In this document: positions 9,806 through 18,781 of the stretch, piece by piece
Layout of the letters: every line of letters begins with the position of its first letter
Numbering within the stretch: position 1 is the first letter of the stretch
NCBI RefSeq assembly: GCF_001050135.1
Contig: NZ_CP012040.1
Span: forward strand, 868,001-932,000
Direction: 5' to 3'
Length of the DNA: 64,000 nucleotides
Source: Cyclobacterium amurskyense
GTDB lineage: Bacteria; Bacteroidota; Bacteroidia; Cytophagales; Cyclobacteriaceae
The notes under the pieces: generated by a model
Databases searched by the model: none
What the model saw: the letters and a program-made list of their open reading frames with translations, nothing else
Told to the model about the DNA's origin: nothing
Made by a program: the position numbers and the translations under genes

Positions 9806-10057
9806 TTAAAGTGCGTTCACAAACCTAGTCAATTTTGACTTTTTGTTTGCAGCATTGTTTTTATGAAGAACGTTCTTCTTAGCCAGCCTGTCCAACATGG
9901 AAGTAACCTGGTTTAAAAGTGCCTGAGCTTCCGCCTTGTCTTCAGTATTTTTCAATCTTTTGATGAAAGTCCTGGTGGTTTTGGCCTGGTACCTGTTTCT
10001 TAACCTTTTGGCTTCATTTGCACGAATTCTCTTTAAAGCCGACTTGTGATTTGCCAT
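9806..10057 (-). CDS. rpsT: 30S ribosomal protein S20
   Basis: 83-residue basic protein of the small ribosomal subunit that binds 16S rRNA. It starts MANHKSALKRIRANEAKRLRN and is full length for the family, with the usual three-helix pattern (KTTRTFIKRLK, LDRLAKKNVLHKNNAANKKSKLTRFV). It is monocistronic, with a strong promoter upstream and its own terminator. Confidence 0.97.
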   Translation of the reverse strand: MANHKSALKRIRANEAKRLRNRYQAKTTRTFIKRLKNTEDKAEAQALLNQVTSMLDRLAKKNVLHKNNAANKKSKLTRFVNAL

Positions 10058-10101
10058 ATTATATATAATTAACTTTTCCTTTTTTGCTTAATATTGGATC
10101 G

Positions 10102-10131
10102 CAAATTTAGCTGTTTTATTTTTAATTGCAA
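10102..10131 (-). promoter_or_regulatory. rpsT promoter (-33 TTG / -7 TAAATTTG)
   Basis: On the minus strand TTG (10129-10131), a 19-bp spacer and TAAATTTG (10102-10109) form an exact match to the Bacteroidota consensus TTG-N19-21-TAnnTTTG. It lies 45 bp upstream of the rpsT start. Confidence 0.75.
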
Positions 10132-10198
10132 AACAATTAAGTAAATATGCCTAAATAGAAGATTTCAAAATCTACAATTTTTTCACTATTTTGAATTT

Positions 10199-11293
10199 GT
10201 GATATTACATTCAAATTTAAAAAGAAGATGGATACTGTGTTTTTCCCTTTTAATGGCCTGTAGTTTTCAAGAGCTTTCGGCTTGGGGATTTTATGCACAC
10301 CGGCTGATCAACAGACAGGCTGTATATTCACTACCGCCAGAACTAATGGTGTTTTTCAAGCCACACCTGACCTATATCACCGACAAGGCCGTCAACCCTG
10401 ACAGGCGAAGGTATGCCGTTAAAGGTGAAGCTGAAAAACATTATATAGATCTCGATATATATGGAGACAGTGCTGTTTACAAGCTCCCAAGATTCTGGAA
10501 AGATGCCAAAGCAATGTATGGAGAAGACAGTTTAAGAAAATACGGAATCTCACCTTGGAGCACTTACGAAACATTTAAAAACCTAAGCTATGCCTTTGAA
10601 CGAAAAGATGTACAAGCAATTCTTAGACTAGCAGCCGACTTAGGTCATTATTTGGGAGACATCAATGTCCCTCTACACAGTACACAAAACTACAATGGAC
10701 AGAACACCGGACAATATGGTATTCATGGTTTCTGGGAAAGTAGGCTTCCGGAATTGTACGCTACAGAATATGATTTCTTTGTAGGCAAGGCCAGTTACGT
10801 CCCTTCCCCTCAACTAGAAATCTGGAAAGCGATAGAAATTGCCCACCATGCTTTAGATTCTGTTTTTGGGTTTGAAAAAGTATTGACTCAGGAATTTCCT
10901 GATGACAAAAAGTACAGTTATGAGGACAGGGGCAATATTACTACCAGGGTTTACTCAAGAGAGTTTAGCAATGCCTATCATCAAATGCTAGGCGGTCAGG
11001 TAGAACGACAAATGAGACGCACCATAAAATTAATTGCTGACTTCTGGTACAGCGCATGGATACTGGCCGGGCAACCGAATCTTGGGGACCTGAATCCTGA
11101 TAAGATGCAGGTCCCGTATGAAAATGACAATAGCTATACTCCTCGAGATTCATTAAAGCACATCAGAGAGCATCGAGCTTATATTATTGATCCAGAAGTA
11201 CTTTTTTGGAAGAATTCAGATAAGTATTTATACTTTTGGCAAGCCTTTCAAAAGTATTGCGAAAGACGTCCTCGTTTTCTTCCAGTAGGGTAA
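10199..11293 (+). CDS. Secreted zinc-dependent phospholipase C / S1-P1 nuclease-fold protein
   Basis: 364 residues, GTG start chosen because the first in-frame ATG (10250s) would remove the signal peptide. The signal peptide ends LSA-WGFYAH, which leaves Trp as the mature N-terminus; in this fold the N-terminal Trp is itself a zinc ligand. Further ligands are visible in LGHYLGDINVPLHS (His, Asp, His) and HGFWESRLPE (His, Glu). The fold covers phospholipase C and S1/P1 nuclease. The substrate is unknown. The protein is exported. Its last 110 bp overlap the 3' end of the convergent aminotransferase gene. Confidence 0.85.
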   Translation: MILHSNLKRRWILCFSLLMACSFQELSAWGFYAHRLINRQAVYSLPPELMVFFKPHLTYITDKAVNPDRRRYAVKGEAEKHYIDLDIYGDSAVYKLPRFWKDAKAMYGEDSLRKYGISPWSTYETFKNLSYAFERKDVQAILRLAADLGHYLGDINVPLHSTQNYNGQNTGQYGIHGFWESRLPELYATEYDFFVGKASYVPSPQLEIWKAIEIAHHALDSVFGFEKVLTQEFPDDKKYSYEDRGNITTRVYSREFSNAYHQMLGGQVERQMRRTIKLIADFWYSAWILAGQPNLGDLNPDKMQVPYENDNSYTPRDSLKHIREHRAYIIDPEVLFWKNSDKYLYFWQAFQKYCERRPRFLPVG

Positions 11294-12518
11294 CTCTAAA
11301 ACCTCTTAAATCAGAACAAAAGGAACTTACTGGAACCACACAGATTTTTTCGGAAGCAAGCAAGTTATAAACAAACCTTTTATCGTTTGGCATGTCCTTT
11401 TCTTGTAACCATTTTTCTAGGTGTACTTTAATAGCATCGTCCTCTACAGGGAGAAATTGATCTTCCTCCAATACTCCTTCGTCAAAAATAACTGTATTGT
11501 AGAATGCTCCTTTAGTTTTATTAAACTTAATCCCTTTCACATTTCCCAGCACCTCTTCCATTATCCTACTCCTTGTCCCTATAGCTGCATTTGCAGTAAC
11601 TCGGTATTCTTTATAAGCAGGGTGGCTCATGATCTTTGGTATGGCCAACTGAGGCAAAGTGGTAGAGCACACTTCTATCATTTTGGCATTTTCCAGCGTT
11701 ATACAGAGTTTGGTAAACTCTTCGGAAGTATGCTTGTTGTAAAACTCCATCCAACCGCATCTGGATCCAGGCCAAGGAAACTCTTTTGAAATGCCTTTTA
11801 AAGATATTCCAGGCAAGTCATCTCCTAAAATCTCAGCTAGACCAATGGCCTTATAGCCATTATAGGTTATATTCTGATATATTTCATCTGCAATCAAAAG
11901 CAAGTTGAATTCTCTGGCAATCTCCACGAACCGATCCAGTACTTCTCTTGGATAAACCATTCCAGTAGGATTGTCCGGATTGATGATAAGTATACCTACA
12001 ACAGATGTATTGTACTTGACTTTATTGTACAAATCTTCCATATCAGGATACCAATTATTGTCAGGATCCAATTTATAAGTCAATGGTGCCGAATTGGCAT
12101 GCGCAGCCTCGGCAGAACTGTGCGTTGAATAAGCAGGAGATGGGCCGATTATCCTGGCTGTAGGAGTAAGAAACTGGTACAACTTGGCAATTCCATCTCC
12201 TAACCCATTAAAAAAGAGGATATCTTCAGAACCAATTTTAACGCCCCCTTTTTCGTTGTTCAAATCAGCAAGAAACTTCCTTGTCTCGAGCATGCCTTTA
12301 CTATCCGCATAGCCATAGCTATGGTCATCCTGAACGAGTTCAGAAACAATGGCCTTCATCCAGTCCGGTATGGTATTGTTCTTCTGTATAGGGTCCCCTA
12401 TATTCTCCCAAGTAATACTATACCCGAGGTCTTCGATCAGACGTGCCTTTTTGACAATCCCCCTAATCTCATAATTCAATTCTTCAGCGCCTGGACGCAA
12501 TAGCAATTGTCTCATCAT
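11184..12518 (-). CDS. Pyridoxal-phosphate-dependent aminotransferase, class I/II
   Basis: Cytoplasmic fold-type I aminotransferase, about 444 residues from ATG 12518 (MMRQLLLRPGAEELNYEIR); the open frame runs back to 12557, but the added residues are not family-like. Features: INPDNPTGMVYPREVLDRF, LIADEIYQNITYNG, the PLP-lysine region SLKGISKEFPWPGSRCGWME, and the C-terminal GFRVTLLEENEDVF. It resembles the alanine/aspartate-type AlaA-like group, but the amino-donor specificity cannot be read. The C-terminal residues are encoded opposite the end of the phospholipase-like gene. Confidence 0.9.
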   Translation of the reverse strand: MMRQLLLRPGAEELNYEIRGIVKKARLIEDLGYSITWENIGDPIQKNNTIPDWMKAIVSELVQDDHSYGYADSKGMLETRKFLADLNNEKGGVKIGSEDILFFNGLGDGIAKLYQFLTPTARIIGPSPAYSTHSSAEAAHANSAPLTYKLDPDNNWYPDMEDLYNKVKYNTSVVGILIINPDNPTGMVYPREVLDRFVEIAREFNLLLIADEIYQNITYNGYKAIGLAEILGDDLPGISLKGISKEFPWPGSRCGWMEFYNKHTSEEFTKLCITLENAKMIEVCSTTLPQLAIPKIMSHPAYKEYRVTANAAIGTRSRIMEEVLGNVKGIKFNKTKGAFYNTVIFDEGVLEEDQFLPVEDDAIKVHLEKWLQEKDMPNDKRFVYNLLASEKICVVPVSSFCSDLRGFRVTLLEENEDVFRNTFERLAKSINTYLNSSKKVLLDQ

Positions 12519-12682
12519 AATCAAACGTGCTCCTAGCTTTAAAACACAAATAAACAAAAAACGAAAATAAACTGTGCGAAAATTATAAAAAAGGAAGGGC
12601 TAAAGCTCAAAACTTTTATTTATCTCTGTTCATTTACGCTCTGTTTTGTAATAGCTAGCAAGCCCTATAATAAAAAAGTGCT

Positions 12683-12725
12683 AAAAAAAAATCCCCTTTG
12701 CTACGGCAAAGCGCAACAAAAGGGA
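12683..12725 (-). terminator. Terminator after ettA
   Basis: Arms 12692-12700 and 12717-12725 (TCCCCTTTG / CAAAAGGGA, one G-U pair) followed on the minus strand by nine T. It is 20 bp past the ettA stop. Confidence 0.8.
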
Positions 12726-12744
12726 CCTATCAAGTAATGGGTAC

Positions 12745-14424
12745 TTATTTAAGTTTTTTGTATTTAATCCTTTTAGGCATCAAATCACCCAAACGTTTTT
12801 TCTTATTTTCTTCGTAATCTGAGAAATTCCCTTCAAACCAATAAACACTACTGTCACCTTCGAAGGCCAGAATATGTGTACAGATCCTATCCAAAAACCA
12901 CCTATCGTGGGAAATAACCACGGCACAACCAGCAAAATTCTCAAGTGCTTCTTCCAAAGCCCTAAGTGTATTTACATCCAGATCATTGGTAGGTTCATCA
13001 AGCAATAACAGGTTACCGCCTTTTTTTAAAGTCATCGCAAGGTGAACACGGTTTCTTTCACCACCCGAAAGAACTCCAACTTTTTTCCCCTGATCAGATC
13101 CTCCAAAATTAAATCTGCTCACATAAGCTCTGGAATTCACTTCCTTATTTCCCAACTGCACAAATTCATTGCCTTCGGAAATGGTTTCATAAACCGTTTT
13201 ATCAGGATCCAGAGTGTCATGCTCTTGATCGACATAGGCGATTTCTACTGTTTCTCCAATTTCAAAATGTCCGGCATCAGGTTTTTCATCACCAGTAATA
13301 AGATTGAAGAGGGTAGATTTACCAGCACCATTTGGACCAATCACACCTACAATTCCACCTTGAGGCAAAGAAAAGGTTAGGTCATCAAATAGCAACTTGT
13401 CTCCAAAAGCTTTAGAAACCCCTTTTACTTCAATAACCTTACTACCTAATCTAGGACCTGGAGGGATATACAATTCAAGCTTGGATTCCTTTTCTTTGGC
13501 ATCTTCTCCGACCAATTTATCGTAGGCATTAAGCCTTGCCTTGCCTTTAGATTGCTTGGCTTTAGGCGACATTCGAATCCACTCTAATTCTCTTTCGAGC
13601 GTCTTCTGTCGCTTTGATTCTGTCTTCTCTTCCTTTTTTAACCTTTCTTGCTTTTGTTCCAACCAGCTAGAATAATTCCCTTTCCAAGGAATTCCTTCAC
13701 CCCTATCCAGTTCAAGTATCCAGCCGGCAACATTATCAAGAAAATACCTATCGTGGGTAACCGCTATAACAGTTCCCTTATAATTTTTCAAATGTTGCTC
13801 CAACCAAAGTACTGATTCTGCATCCAAGTGATTGGTAGGCTCATCAAGCAACAATACATCTGGTTCTTGGAGAAGTAAGCGGCAAAGAGCTACCCTTCTT
13901 TTCTCACCACCTGACAAATTTCCCACCATTGCTTCAGCCGGAGGAAGACGCAATGCATCCATGGCTTTTTCTAGCATTGTTTCCAATTCCCAAGCGTTGG
14001 CTGCATCAAGTTTTTCCTGAACATCTCCTTGCTGATCGATCAACTTCTCCATGGCATCCGGATCTTCCATAATCGCAGGATCCATGAACTTTTCGTTGAT
14101 CGCTTCAAATTCTTTTAGCAAATTAACAGTCTCACTAACAGCCTCTTCAACCACCTCTTTTACCGTTTTGGTAGGATCCAATACTGGTTCTTGCTCCAAC
14201 ATGCCCACCGAATAGCCTGGGGAAAATACTACCTCACCTTGAAATTCAGTTTCTACTCCAGCAATAATTCTAAGCAAGGAACTTTTTCCTGAACCATTGA
14301 GTCCAAGCACACCGATTTTAGCACCATAAAAAAACGAAAGATAGATATCTTTAAGTACTTTTTTCTGCGGAGGGTATACTTTTGAAACACCCGCCATAGA
14401 AAAAATTATTTTTTCATTACTCAT
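12745..14424 (-). CDS. ettA: Energy-dependent translational throttle protein EttA (ABC-F)
   Basis: Cytoplasmic ABC-F ATPase that binds the ribosomal E site and gates the first elongation steps according to ATP/ADP level. 559 residues, standard length. Two ABC domains: Walker A GLNGSGKSS (about 43) with LSGGEKRRVALCRLLLQEP and LLLDEPTNHLD, then GPNGAGKST (about 362) with LSGGERNRVHLAM and LLLDEPTNDLD. Between them is the arm and P-site tRNA-interaction motif region rich in Lys/Arg (about 245-310). No membrane segments. Confidence 0.96.
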   Translation of the reverse strand: MSNEKIIFSMAGVSKVYPPQKKVLKDIYLSFFYGAKIGVLGLNGSGKSSLLRIIAGVETEFQGEVVFSPGYSVGMLEQEPVLDPTKTVKEVVEEAVSETVNLLKEFEAINEKFMDPAIMEDPDAMEKLIDQQGDVQEKLDAANAWELETMLEKAMDALRLPPAEAMVGNLSGGEKRRVALCRLLLQEPDVLLLDEPTNHLDAESVLWLEQHLKNYKGTVIAVTHDRYFLDNVAGWILELDRGEGIPWKGNYSSWLEQKQERLKKEEKTESKRQKTLERELEWIRMSPKAKQSKGKARLNAYDKLVGEDAKEKESKLELYIPPGPRLGSKVIEVKGVSKAFGDKLLFDDLTFSLPQGGIVGVIGPNGAGKSTLFNLITGDEKPDAGHFEIGETVEIAYVDQEHDTLDPDKTVYETISEGNEFVQLGNKEVNSRAYVSRFNFGGSDQGKKVGVLSGGERNRVHLAMTLKKGGNLLLLDEPTNDLDVNTLRALEEALENFAGCAVVISHDRWFLDRICTHILAFEGDSSVYWFEGNFSDYEENKKKRLGDLMPKRIKYKKLK

Positions 14425-14553
14425 GGTTAATTTCCGTTTTAATTAAATAGCAAAGATGGTAAAAAATCGGCTTTCTTAGGATAAATGGAGCATATTTAAT
14501 TAATTTGCAGAAATCCGTACCACCACTAAATATTTACAACCAATCTTTAAATC

Positions 14554-15804
14554 ATGACTGAGCATCCATTTGGATATATTATAGGAGAAAAAATCTATCT
14601 GAAAGGCTTTTTAGGCCAGGAAGATCGTGTAATAGGAGAGGTTAAAGAAGACGAAGCCTCTACCTTCCGGTATTTCGAAGATAGATTTGAAGCTGTAAAA
14701 CAAAAGGTAGAAAAACTAAAAAGTGATATTCAGGAGAATCAAAATAAAGGTTCTTTTCTGATGAAACTGATCCACCTTAAATCCTCCCTAATGACATTTG
14801 ATGGATTGGGAGATTTCCCTGCCCTGATAAAAGAATTGGAAGAACAAGAGGCTTTTCTTGAAGAAATCATTCAATCCAACAGACAAAAAAACCTGGAGAT
14901 AAAGAAAGAGCTTATCCAAGAGGCTGAAAAGTACAAGGAAAGCACTGACTGGAAAGAAACTTCAGAGGTCTTTAAGGAATTGAAGCTAAAATGGCTTAAA
15001 ACCGGCCCTGTAGAGAAAGAATTCGAAGAAGAGATCAATGAACAGTTTCAGGACATTTTAGACGTTTTTTACGGCAACCGTAAAAACTTTTTTGACGGAC
15101 TGGCATTACAAGCAGAACAAAACATCAAGGTTTACGAAAACCTGTTGGAACAAGCCAGAGAAGCGCATGACATGGCAGATGTAAAAACTGCCTTTGAGAT
15201 CAGTAAGAAGATTCAAAAGGAATGGAAGACCTCAGGTCGTGTTCCTGCTTCAAAAAGACAGCCTATTTGGGATGAATTTTCCAAATTAAACAACCGCATA
15301 TTCAGCAAGTTCAAACGAATGAGTCAGAATATGCCAAAACTCAGCCCCGGACTTATCATAAAAAAGATCGAAAGATGGTCTGAGGAAATGAGACTAATGT
15401 CTAAAGGACCTGTTGATGAGAGCAAAGTCAACCACGCAAAGAAGCTGCAGGCTGAGTGGAAAAAACTTCCTCCAAAAAAACCAAGGAATGCACAACAAAG
15501 TATTGGTACTTTCGTATTCTTTTCAGAAATCATTTTTGAAAAATCATTCCTTGAAAATCTTTGCCATTCCAAATATGAAGGATTTGCTGACATGACCGAT
15601 GCTGAGCAAAACACCCTTAAAGTAAACTTACTGAAGGACCTAATTGCACGGGATGAGCGAGAACTAATTACAGTAAAAGAAAATGCGGAAAACTTCCGAA
15701 GCCAGGAAGGCGAATTTGACCAAATGATGCGGAAAAAAATCGCTGCCCACAAACGAAAGGTTGATGTCAAGAAAAGTATTTTAAAAGAACTTACAAACAA
15801 TTAA
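14554..15804 (+). CDS. DUF349-domain coiled-coil protein
   Basis: 416 residues, highly charged and helical, with no signal peptide. It contains DUF349 repeats, recognised by the W-K motifs spaced about 70 residues: KESTDWKETSEVFKELKLKWLKTGPV (about 130), FEISKKIQKEWKTSGRVPASKR (about 218), and AKKLQAEWKKLPPKKPRN (about 295). The function of DUF349 proteins is not firmly known. The gene is divergent from ettA and is probably transcribed alone. Confidence 0.88.
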   Translation: MTEHPFGYIIGEKIYLKGFLGQEDRVIGEVKEDEASTFRYFEDRFEAVKQKVEKLKSDIQENQNKGSFLMKLIHLKSSLMTFDGLGDFPALIKELEEQEAFLEEIIQSNRQKNLEIKKELIQEAEKYKESTDWKETSEVFKELKLKWLKTGPVEKEFEEEINEQFQDILDVFYGNRKNFFDGLALQAEQNIKVYENLLEQAREAHDMADVKTAFEISKKIQKEWKTSGRVPASKRQPIWDEFSKLNNRIFSKFKRMSQNMPKLSPGLIIKKIERWSEEMRLMSKGPVDESKVNHAKKLQAEWKKLPPKKPRNAQQSIGTFVFFSEIIFEKSFLENLCHSKYEGFADMTDAEQNTLKVNLLKDLIARDERELITVKENAENFRSQEGEFDQMMRKKIAAHKRKVDVKKSILKELTNN

Positions 15805-15836
15805 TGCGTAAATGTTTTAGTTTAAGAAAGTATTTC

Positions 15837-15844
15837 TATTTTTG
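15837..15844 (+). promoter_or_regulatory. Probable -7 box for the DUF2795 gene
   Basis: TATTTTTG matches TAnnTTTG, 37 bp before the ATG at 15881. A CCCC-N5-GGGG dyad (15847-15859) lies in the predicted leader. The -33 element is weak (TTTTAG). Confidence 0.5.
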
Positions 15845-15880
15845 CACCCCTTTAAGGGGATCTTTAAACTTGTGTAGATT

Positions 15881-16102
15881 ATGTATTGGACTTTAGAACT
15901 TGCCTCCTATTTGGAAGACGCTCCGTGGCCAGCCACCAAGGATGAGTTAATTGATTTTGCTATTCGCTCTGGAGCACCTTTAGAGGTTGTCGAAAACCTC
16001 CAAGAGCTCGAAGACGATGGTGAACCTTATGAAAACATTGAGGAAATATGGCCTGACTATCCAACAAAAGACGATTTCTTCTTTAATGAAGACGAATATT
16101 AA
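15881..16102 (+). CDS. DUF2795 domain protein, small acidic
   Basis: 73 residues, very acidic at the C-terminus (DDFFFNEDEY). The N-terminal part (YLEDAPWPATKDELIDFAIRSGAPLEVVENLQEL) is the DUF2795 fold, a short helical domain of unknown function. It is a single-gene unit with its own promoter box and terminator, which suggests high expression. Confidence 0.88.
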   Translation: MYWTLELASYLEDAPWPATKDELIDFAIRSGAPLEVVENLQELEDDGEPYENIEEIWPDYPTKDDFFFNEDEY

Positions 16103-16107
16103 GTACC

Positions 16108-16140
16108 AAGCCTTCTCTTTTTTTAAGTGAAGGCTTTTTT
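16108..16140 (+). terminator. Terminator after the DUF2795 gene
   Basis: AAGCCTTC (16108-16115) pairs with GAAGGCTT, followed by a T run ending at 16140. It starts 6 bp past the DUF2795 stop. Confidence 0.85.
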
Positions 16141-16145
16141 ACTCA

Positions 16146-16883
16146 TTATATCCGTAAAGCCTTTTTTAGTTTCACCATTCCTTTTTTACTAACAGGTAAC
16201 TGCGTTCTATCTTTAAGAAAGATAAGGTAGTTTTCTTTTTGGTAGGGCTCAATTTTGCTTATTGCCGAGATATTCACCAGATGAGAACGGTGGATGCGGA
16301 TGAAAGCATGTGGATCAAGCATTTTTTCGTAATAAGCCATCGTTCCTAATTTCAGGTAAACTTTCCCTTCCGAATTGATCCTTACGTAATCCCCATCAGA
16401 ACTAAATGATACAATATTATTTGCGTTGATTACTTCTATCCTATTGCCTGTCTTTACAACAACCCTCTTTAAAAACCCATCTTCAGGCAAATCCTCCCTT
16501 ACCTTACCCATTTTAGCCTGAGTAGAAAGCCCCGTCTCCTCAATGCTTCTTCCTATAGCTTGGGCCAACCTGTCTTTAGAGAATGGCTTTAAAAGGTAAT
16601 CAATGGCTTGCAATTCAAAAGCCTTGATCGCATAGCTATCATAGGCAGTGGTAAAAATCACTTTGGGAGGATTCTCTAAAAGCTCCAATAGTTCAAAGCC
16701 GGTTATTTTAGGCATTTCTATATCCAAAAACAGCAAATCAGGTTTAAGTTCTCCTATCGCTTTGAAGGCCTCAAAGCCATCGTTACATTTTCCCAGTACT
16801 TCGATATCAGGAAAATCGGCCAAATAATCCTGAAGTAAATCCTGGGCCAAGGGCTCATCATCAACAATCAAACATCGTATCAT
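16146..16883 (-). CDS. LytTR-type response regulator
   Basis: 245 residues. Receiver domain (1-120) with the acidic pocket VDDEP, the phospho-acceptor Asp in LLFLDIEMP, the Thr in FTTAYD and Lys in YLLKPF. The C-terminal LytTR DNA-binding domain (about 145-245) holds VVVKTGNRIEVI and FIRIHRSHLVNISAI. Its start overlaps the kinase stop by 4 bp (ATGA), so the two are translationally coupled. Output genes are unknown. Confidence 0.95.
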   Translation of the reverse strand: MIRCLIVDDEPLAQDLLQDYLADFPDIEVLGKCNDGFEAFKAIGELKPDLLFLDIEMPKITGFELLELLENPPKVIFTTAYDSYAIKAFELQAIDYLLKPFSKDRLAQAIGRSIEETGLSTQAKMGKVREDLPEDGFLKRVVVKTGNRIEVINANNIVSFSSDGDYVRINSEGKVYLKLGTMAYYEKMLDPHAFIRIHRSHLVNISAISKIEPYQKENYLIFLKDRTQLPVSKKGMVKLKKALRI

Positions 16884-17923
16884 CTTAATTGAGGTATTTT
16901 TAAGGTAGCGGTAAACTGACCGTCGACTTCCTGATATTCAAGCAAATCTTTACGGCCAAAAACAAGAAATAATCTTCTCTGTAGACTTTCCAACCCAAAA
17001 CCAGTTCCAGAGGCCTGACCTAAATCACCATCACAGGGATTATGTACGGAAATCAGGAGATCATTGTCCTTCTGACTAACATCAATTTGGATTAAAACAT
17101 CACCAGTAACACCATAAAGCCCATGCTTTACTGCATTTTCGACAAGCCCTTGCACCATTAGAGAAGGTAATTTTAAAGTGGATGGATTTTCAGGTAAATT
17201 TATTTCATACTTCAACCTATGGCCAAACCGAATTTTTTCCAATTTAAGGTATTGACCAATGATTTTCATTTCATTATCCACCTGCTCCCACTTTTTTGGA
17301 TCCATCTTCAGATTTCCTCTATAAAAATCAGCGAGCCCCTGAACCATCTCTCTAGCCCTCTCTGGATCTCTTAGCAATAAGGCATTGATGGAATTTAAAC
17401 TGTTAAAAAGGAAATGAGGCTGCATTTGCTGACGCAGGTAATGAAGTTCAGCATCAGTGGACAGTTTCTGCCGAATCTCCTCTTGTTGAAGCATATTTAA
17501 ATCTTTGGTACTAGACTTGTCCGACAAGACAATTAACCCTATAAGATGCAGTAGTAAAGTAATAACTGTGCCCCTAAGAAAAATAGTAGTGTCAAACAGT
17601 GCAAGAGCATCGGTATAATCCAACCAACCGGACTCCCATAACAATCGATTCAAAAAGGTAAGTATACCCGCTATAGTGAGAGAAAATAAAATTGTCGGCC
17701 AACTTTTTATCTTTCCAACAGGATAATAATTCAACATTAACCTTATAAGAAAAACACCTATTCCAAGAGTGATGGTGCTAAGCAAGGCATCAACAGTACT
17801 CCACTCCAAGTTACCTTGCCAATAGTAGGTACTGCCAAAGACCCCAGCAAAAACCGTCAAAAGAAAAATCACATGGTCTCCATAATTATCATTGATCAAA
17901 TAGGATTCATGTGACTTTTCCAT
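16880..17923 (-). CDS. LytS/YehU-type sensor histidine kinase
   Basis: 347 residues. Four N-terminal membrane helices (about residues 17-140) without a periplasmic sensor domain, then the His_kinase module with the phospho-His motif QQMQPHFLFNSLNSINALL (about 172) and an HATPase domain with VENAVKHGLYG and GTGFGLESLQRRL. It pairs with the LytTR regulator downstream. It starts 13 bp after the LiaF-like gene, so the three genes form one operon. Confidence 0.94.
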   Translation of the reverse strand: MEKSHESYLINDNYGDHVIFLLTVFAGVFGSTYYWQGNLEWSTVDALLSTITLGIGVFLIRLMLNYYPVGKIKSWPTILFSLTIAGILTFLNRLLWESGWLDYTDALALFDTTIFLRGTVITLLLHLIGLIVLSDKSSTKDLNMLQQEEIRQKLSTDAELHYLRQQMQPHFLFNSLNSINALLLRDPERAREMVQGLADFYRGNLKMDPKKWEQVDNEMKIIGQYLKLEKIRFGHRLKYEINLPENPSTLKLPSLMVQGLVENAVKHGLYGVTGDVLIQIDVSQKDNDLLISVHNPCDGDLGQASGTGFGLESLQRRLFLVFGRKDLLEYQEVDGQFTATLKIPQLR

Positions 17924-17936
17924 AGCGGGTTATATT

Positions 17937-18674
17937 TTAGTAGGAAGTAATTTCTATCCCTCCAAAAAGGACTGTTCCTGTAAGGATTAATCTCTTTTCA
18001 GGGGATTGGGTATTTGCCTGCTGTCCATACCTTTTATCATCTATACCTGCTGCCAGGTTACTCACGCCCAACTGCACATCCCAGTGCGGAGGCACAATTA
18101 ATTTTAATCCACCAAATGCGACCGAAACCTTCAATACCGCCTGGTCTTGAATATCAGCATGCATTAAGTCTATATTCGAACCACCAAAAACACTGGTTAC
18201 TTCTCCCCCTTTAAAGTTCTTGGACATAACCTTTCGCTTTATCCCGGTAAGAAAGGCATCTACTTTTATGTAATTAGAACTGTCATGACCTAAGGTACCT
18301 AAATCCTCGGAAGTACTTTGGTCAAAGCCCTTTTCCCATCCAGCCATATTAAAGGGCTTGGATCTGTTTTTCTTAACAATAATGTATAACCCCAATACAA
18401 TCAATCCTATAGGAAATAACAATGCACCTATGTGGTAGGGAAGAAAAAACGTGTTTCTCAATAGGAAAAAACCACCTATTAAAATCATGATTATAGAACC
18501 TGTATTCTGAAATCTACTTTTATAGCCTGTATAAATCCCAATTGCAATTAATATCATAGGCCAAGAAAAAATCCAATATGGGATAAAAAAGCCCAACTGC
18601 TTTAACAATAGTAATGACCCTATTACTAAAATCAATACCCCTAATACGAAATTTCCATTTCTTTTATCATTCAT
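17937..18674 (-). CDS. LiaF-like / DUF5668 membrane protein
   Basis: About 245 residues from ATG 18674 (MNDKRNGNFVLGVLILVIGSLLLL); a TTG at 18716 would add 14 residues upstream. Four short hydrophobic segments (residues 8-100), then a soluble C-terminal beta domain with VTSVFGGSNIDLMHADI and VAFGGLKLIVPPHW, as in LiaF and cell-wall-active antibiotic response proteins. In Firmicutes LiaF restrains the LiaS kinase. Here the gene is first in an operon with a LytS-like kinase and LytTR regulator, so an accessory or sensing role is a reasonable inference. Confidence 0.85.
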   Translation of the reverse strand: MNDKRNGNFVLGVLILVIGSLLLLKQLGFFIPYWIFSWPMILIAIGIYTGYKSRFQNTGSIIMILIGGFFLLRNTFFLPYHIGALLFPIGLIVLGLYIIVKKNRSKPFNMAGWEKGFDQSTSEDLGTLGHDSSNYIKVDAFLTGIKRKVMSKNFKGGEVTSVFGGSNIDLMHADIQDQAVLKVSVAFGGLKLIVPPHWDVQLGVSNLAAGIDDKRYGQQANTQSPEKRLILTGTVLFGGIEITSY

Positions 18675-18781
18675 GGTTTTATTATTTATTTGATGATTGA
18701 AAGGTAGCTCAATCAAATCCCAATAAATAGACTGCTTCGCCTAACGAAAAAAAAATACCGATGAACGACCTGATTTAACTG

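Noticed and set aside
15324..15800. 158-codon minus-strand frame opposite the DUF349 gene
   Set aside because: Shadow frame rich in Ser/Phe produced by Lys/Glu codons on the other strand.
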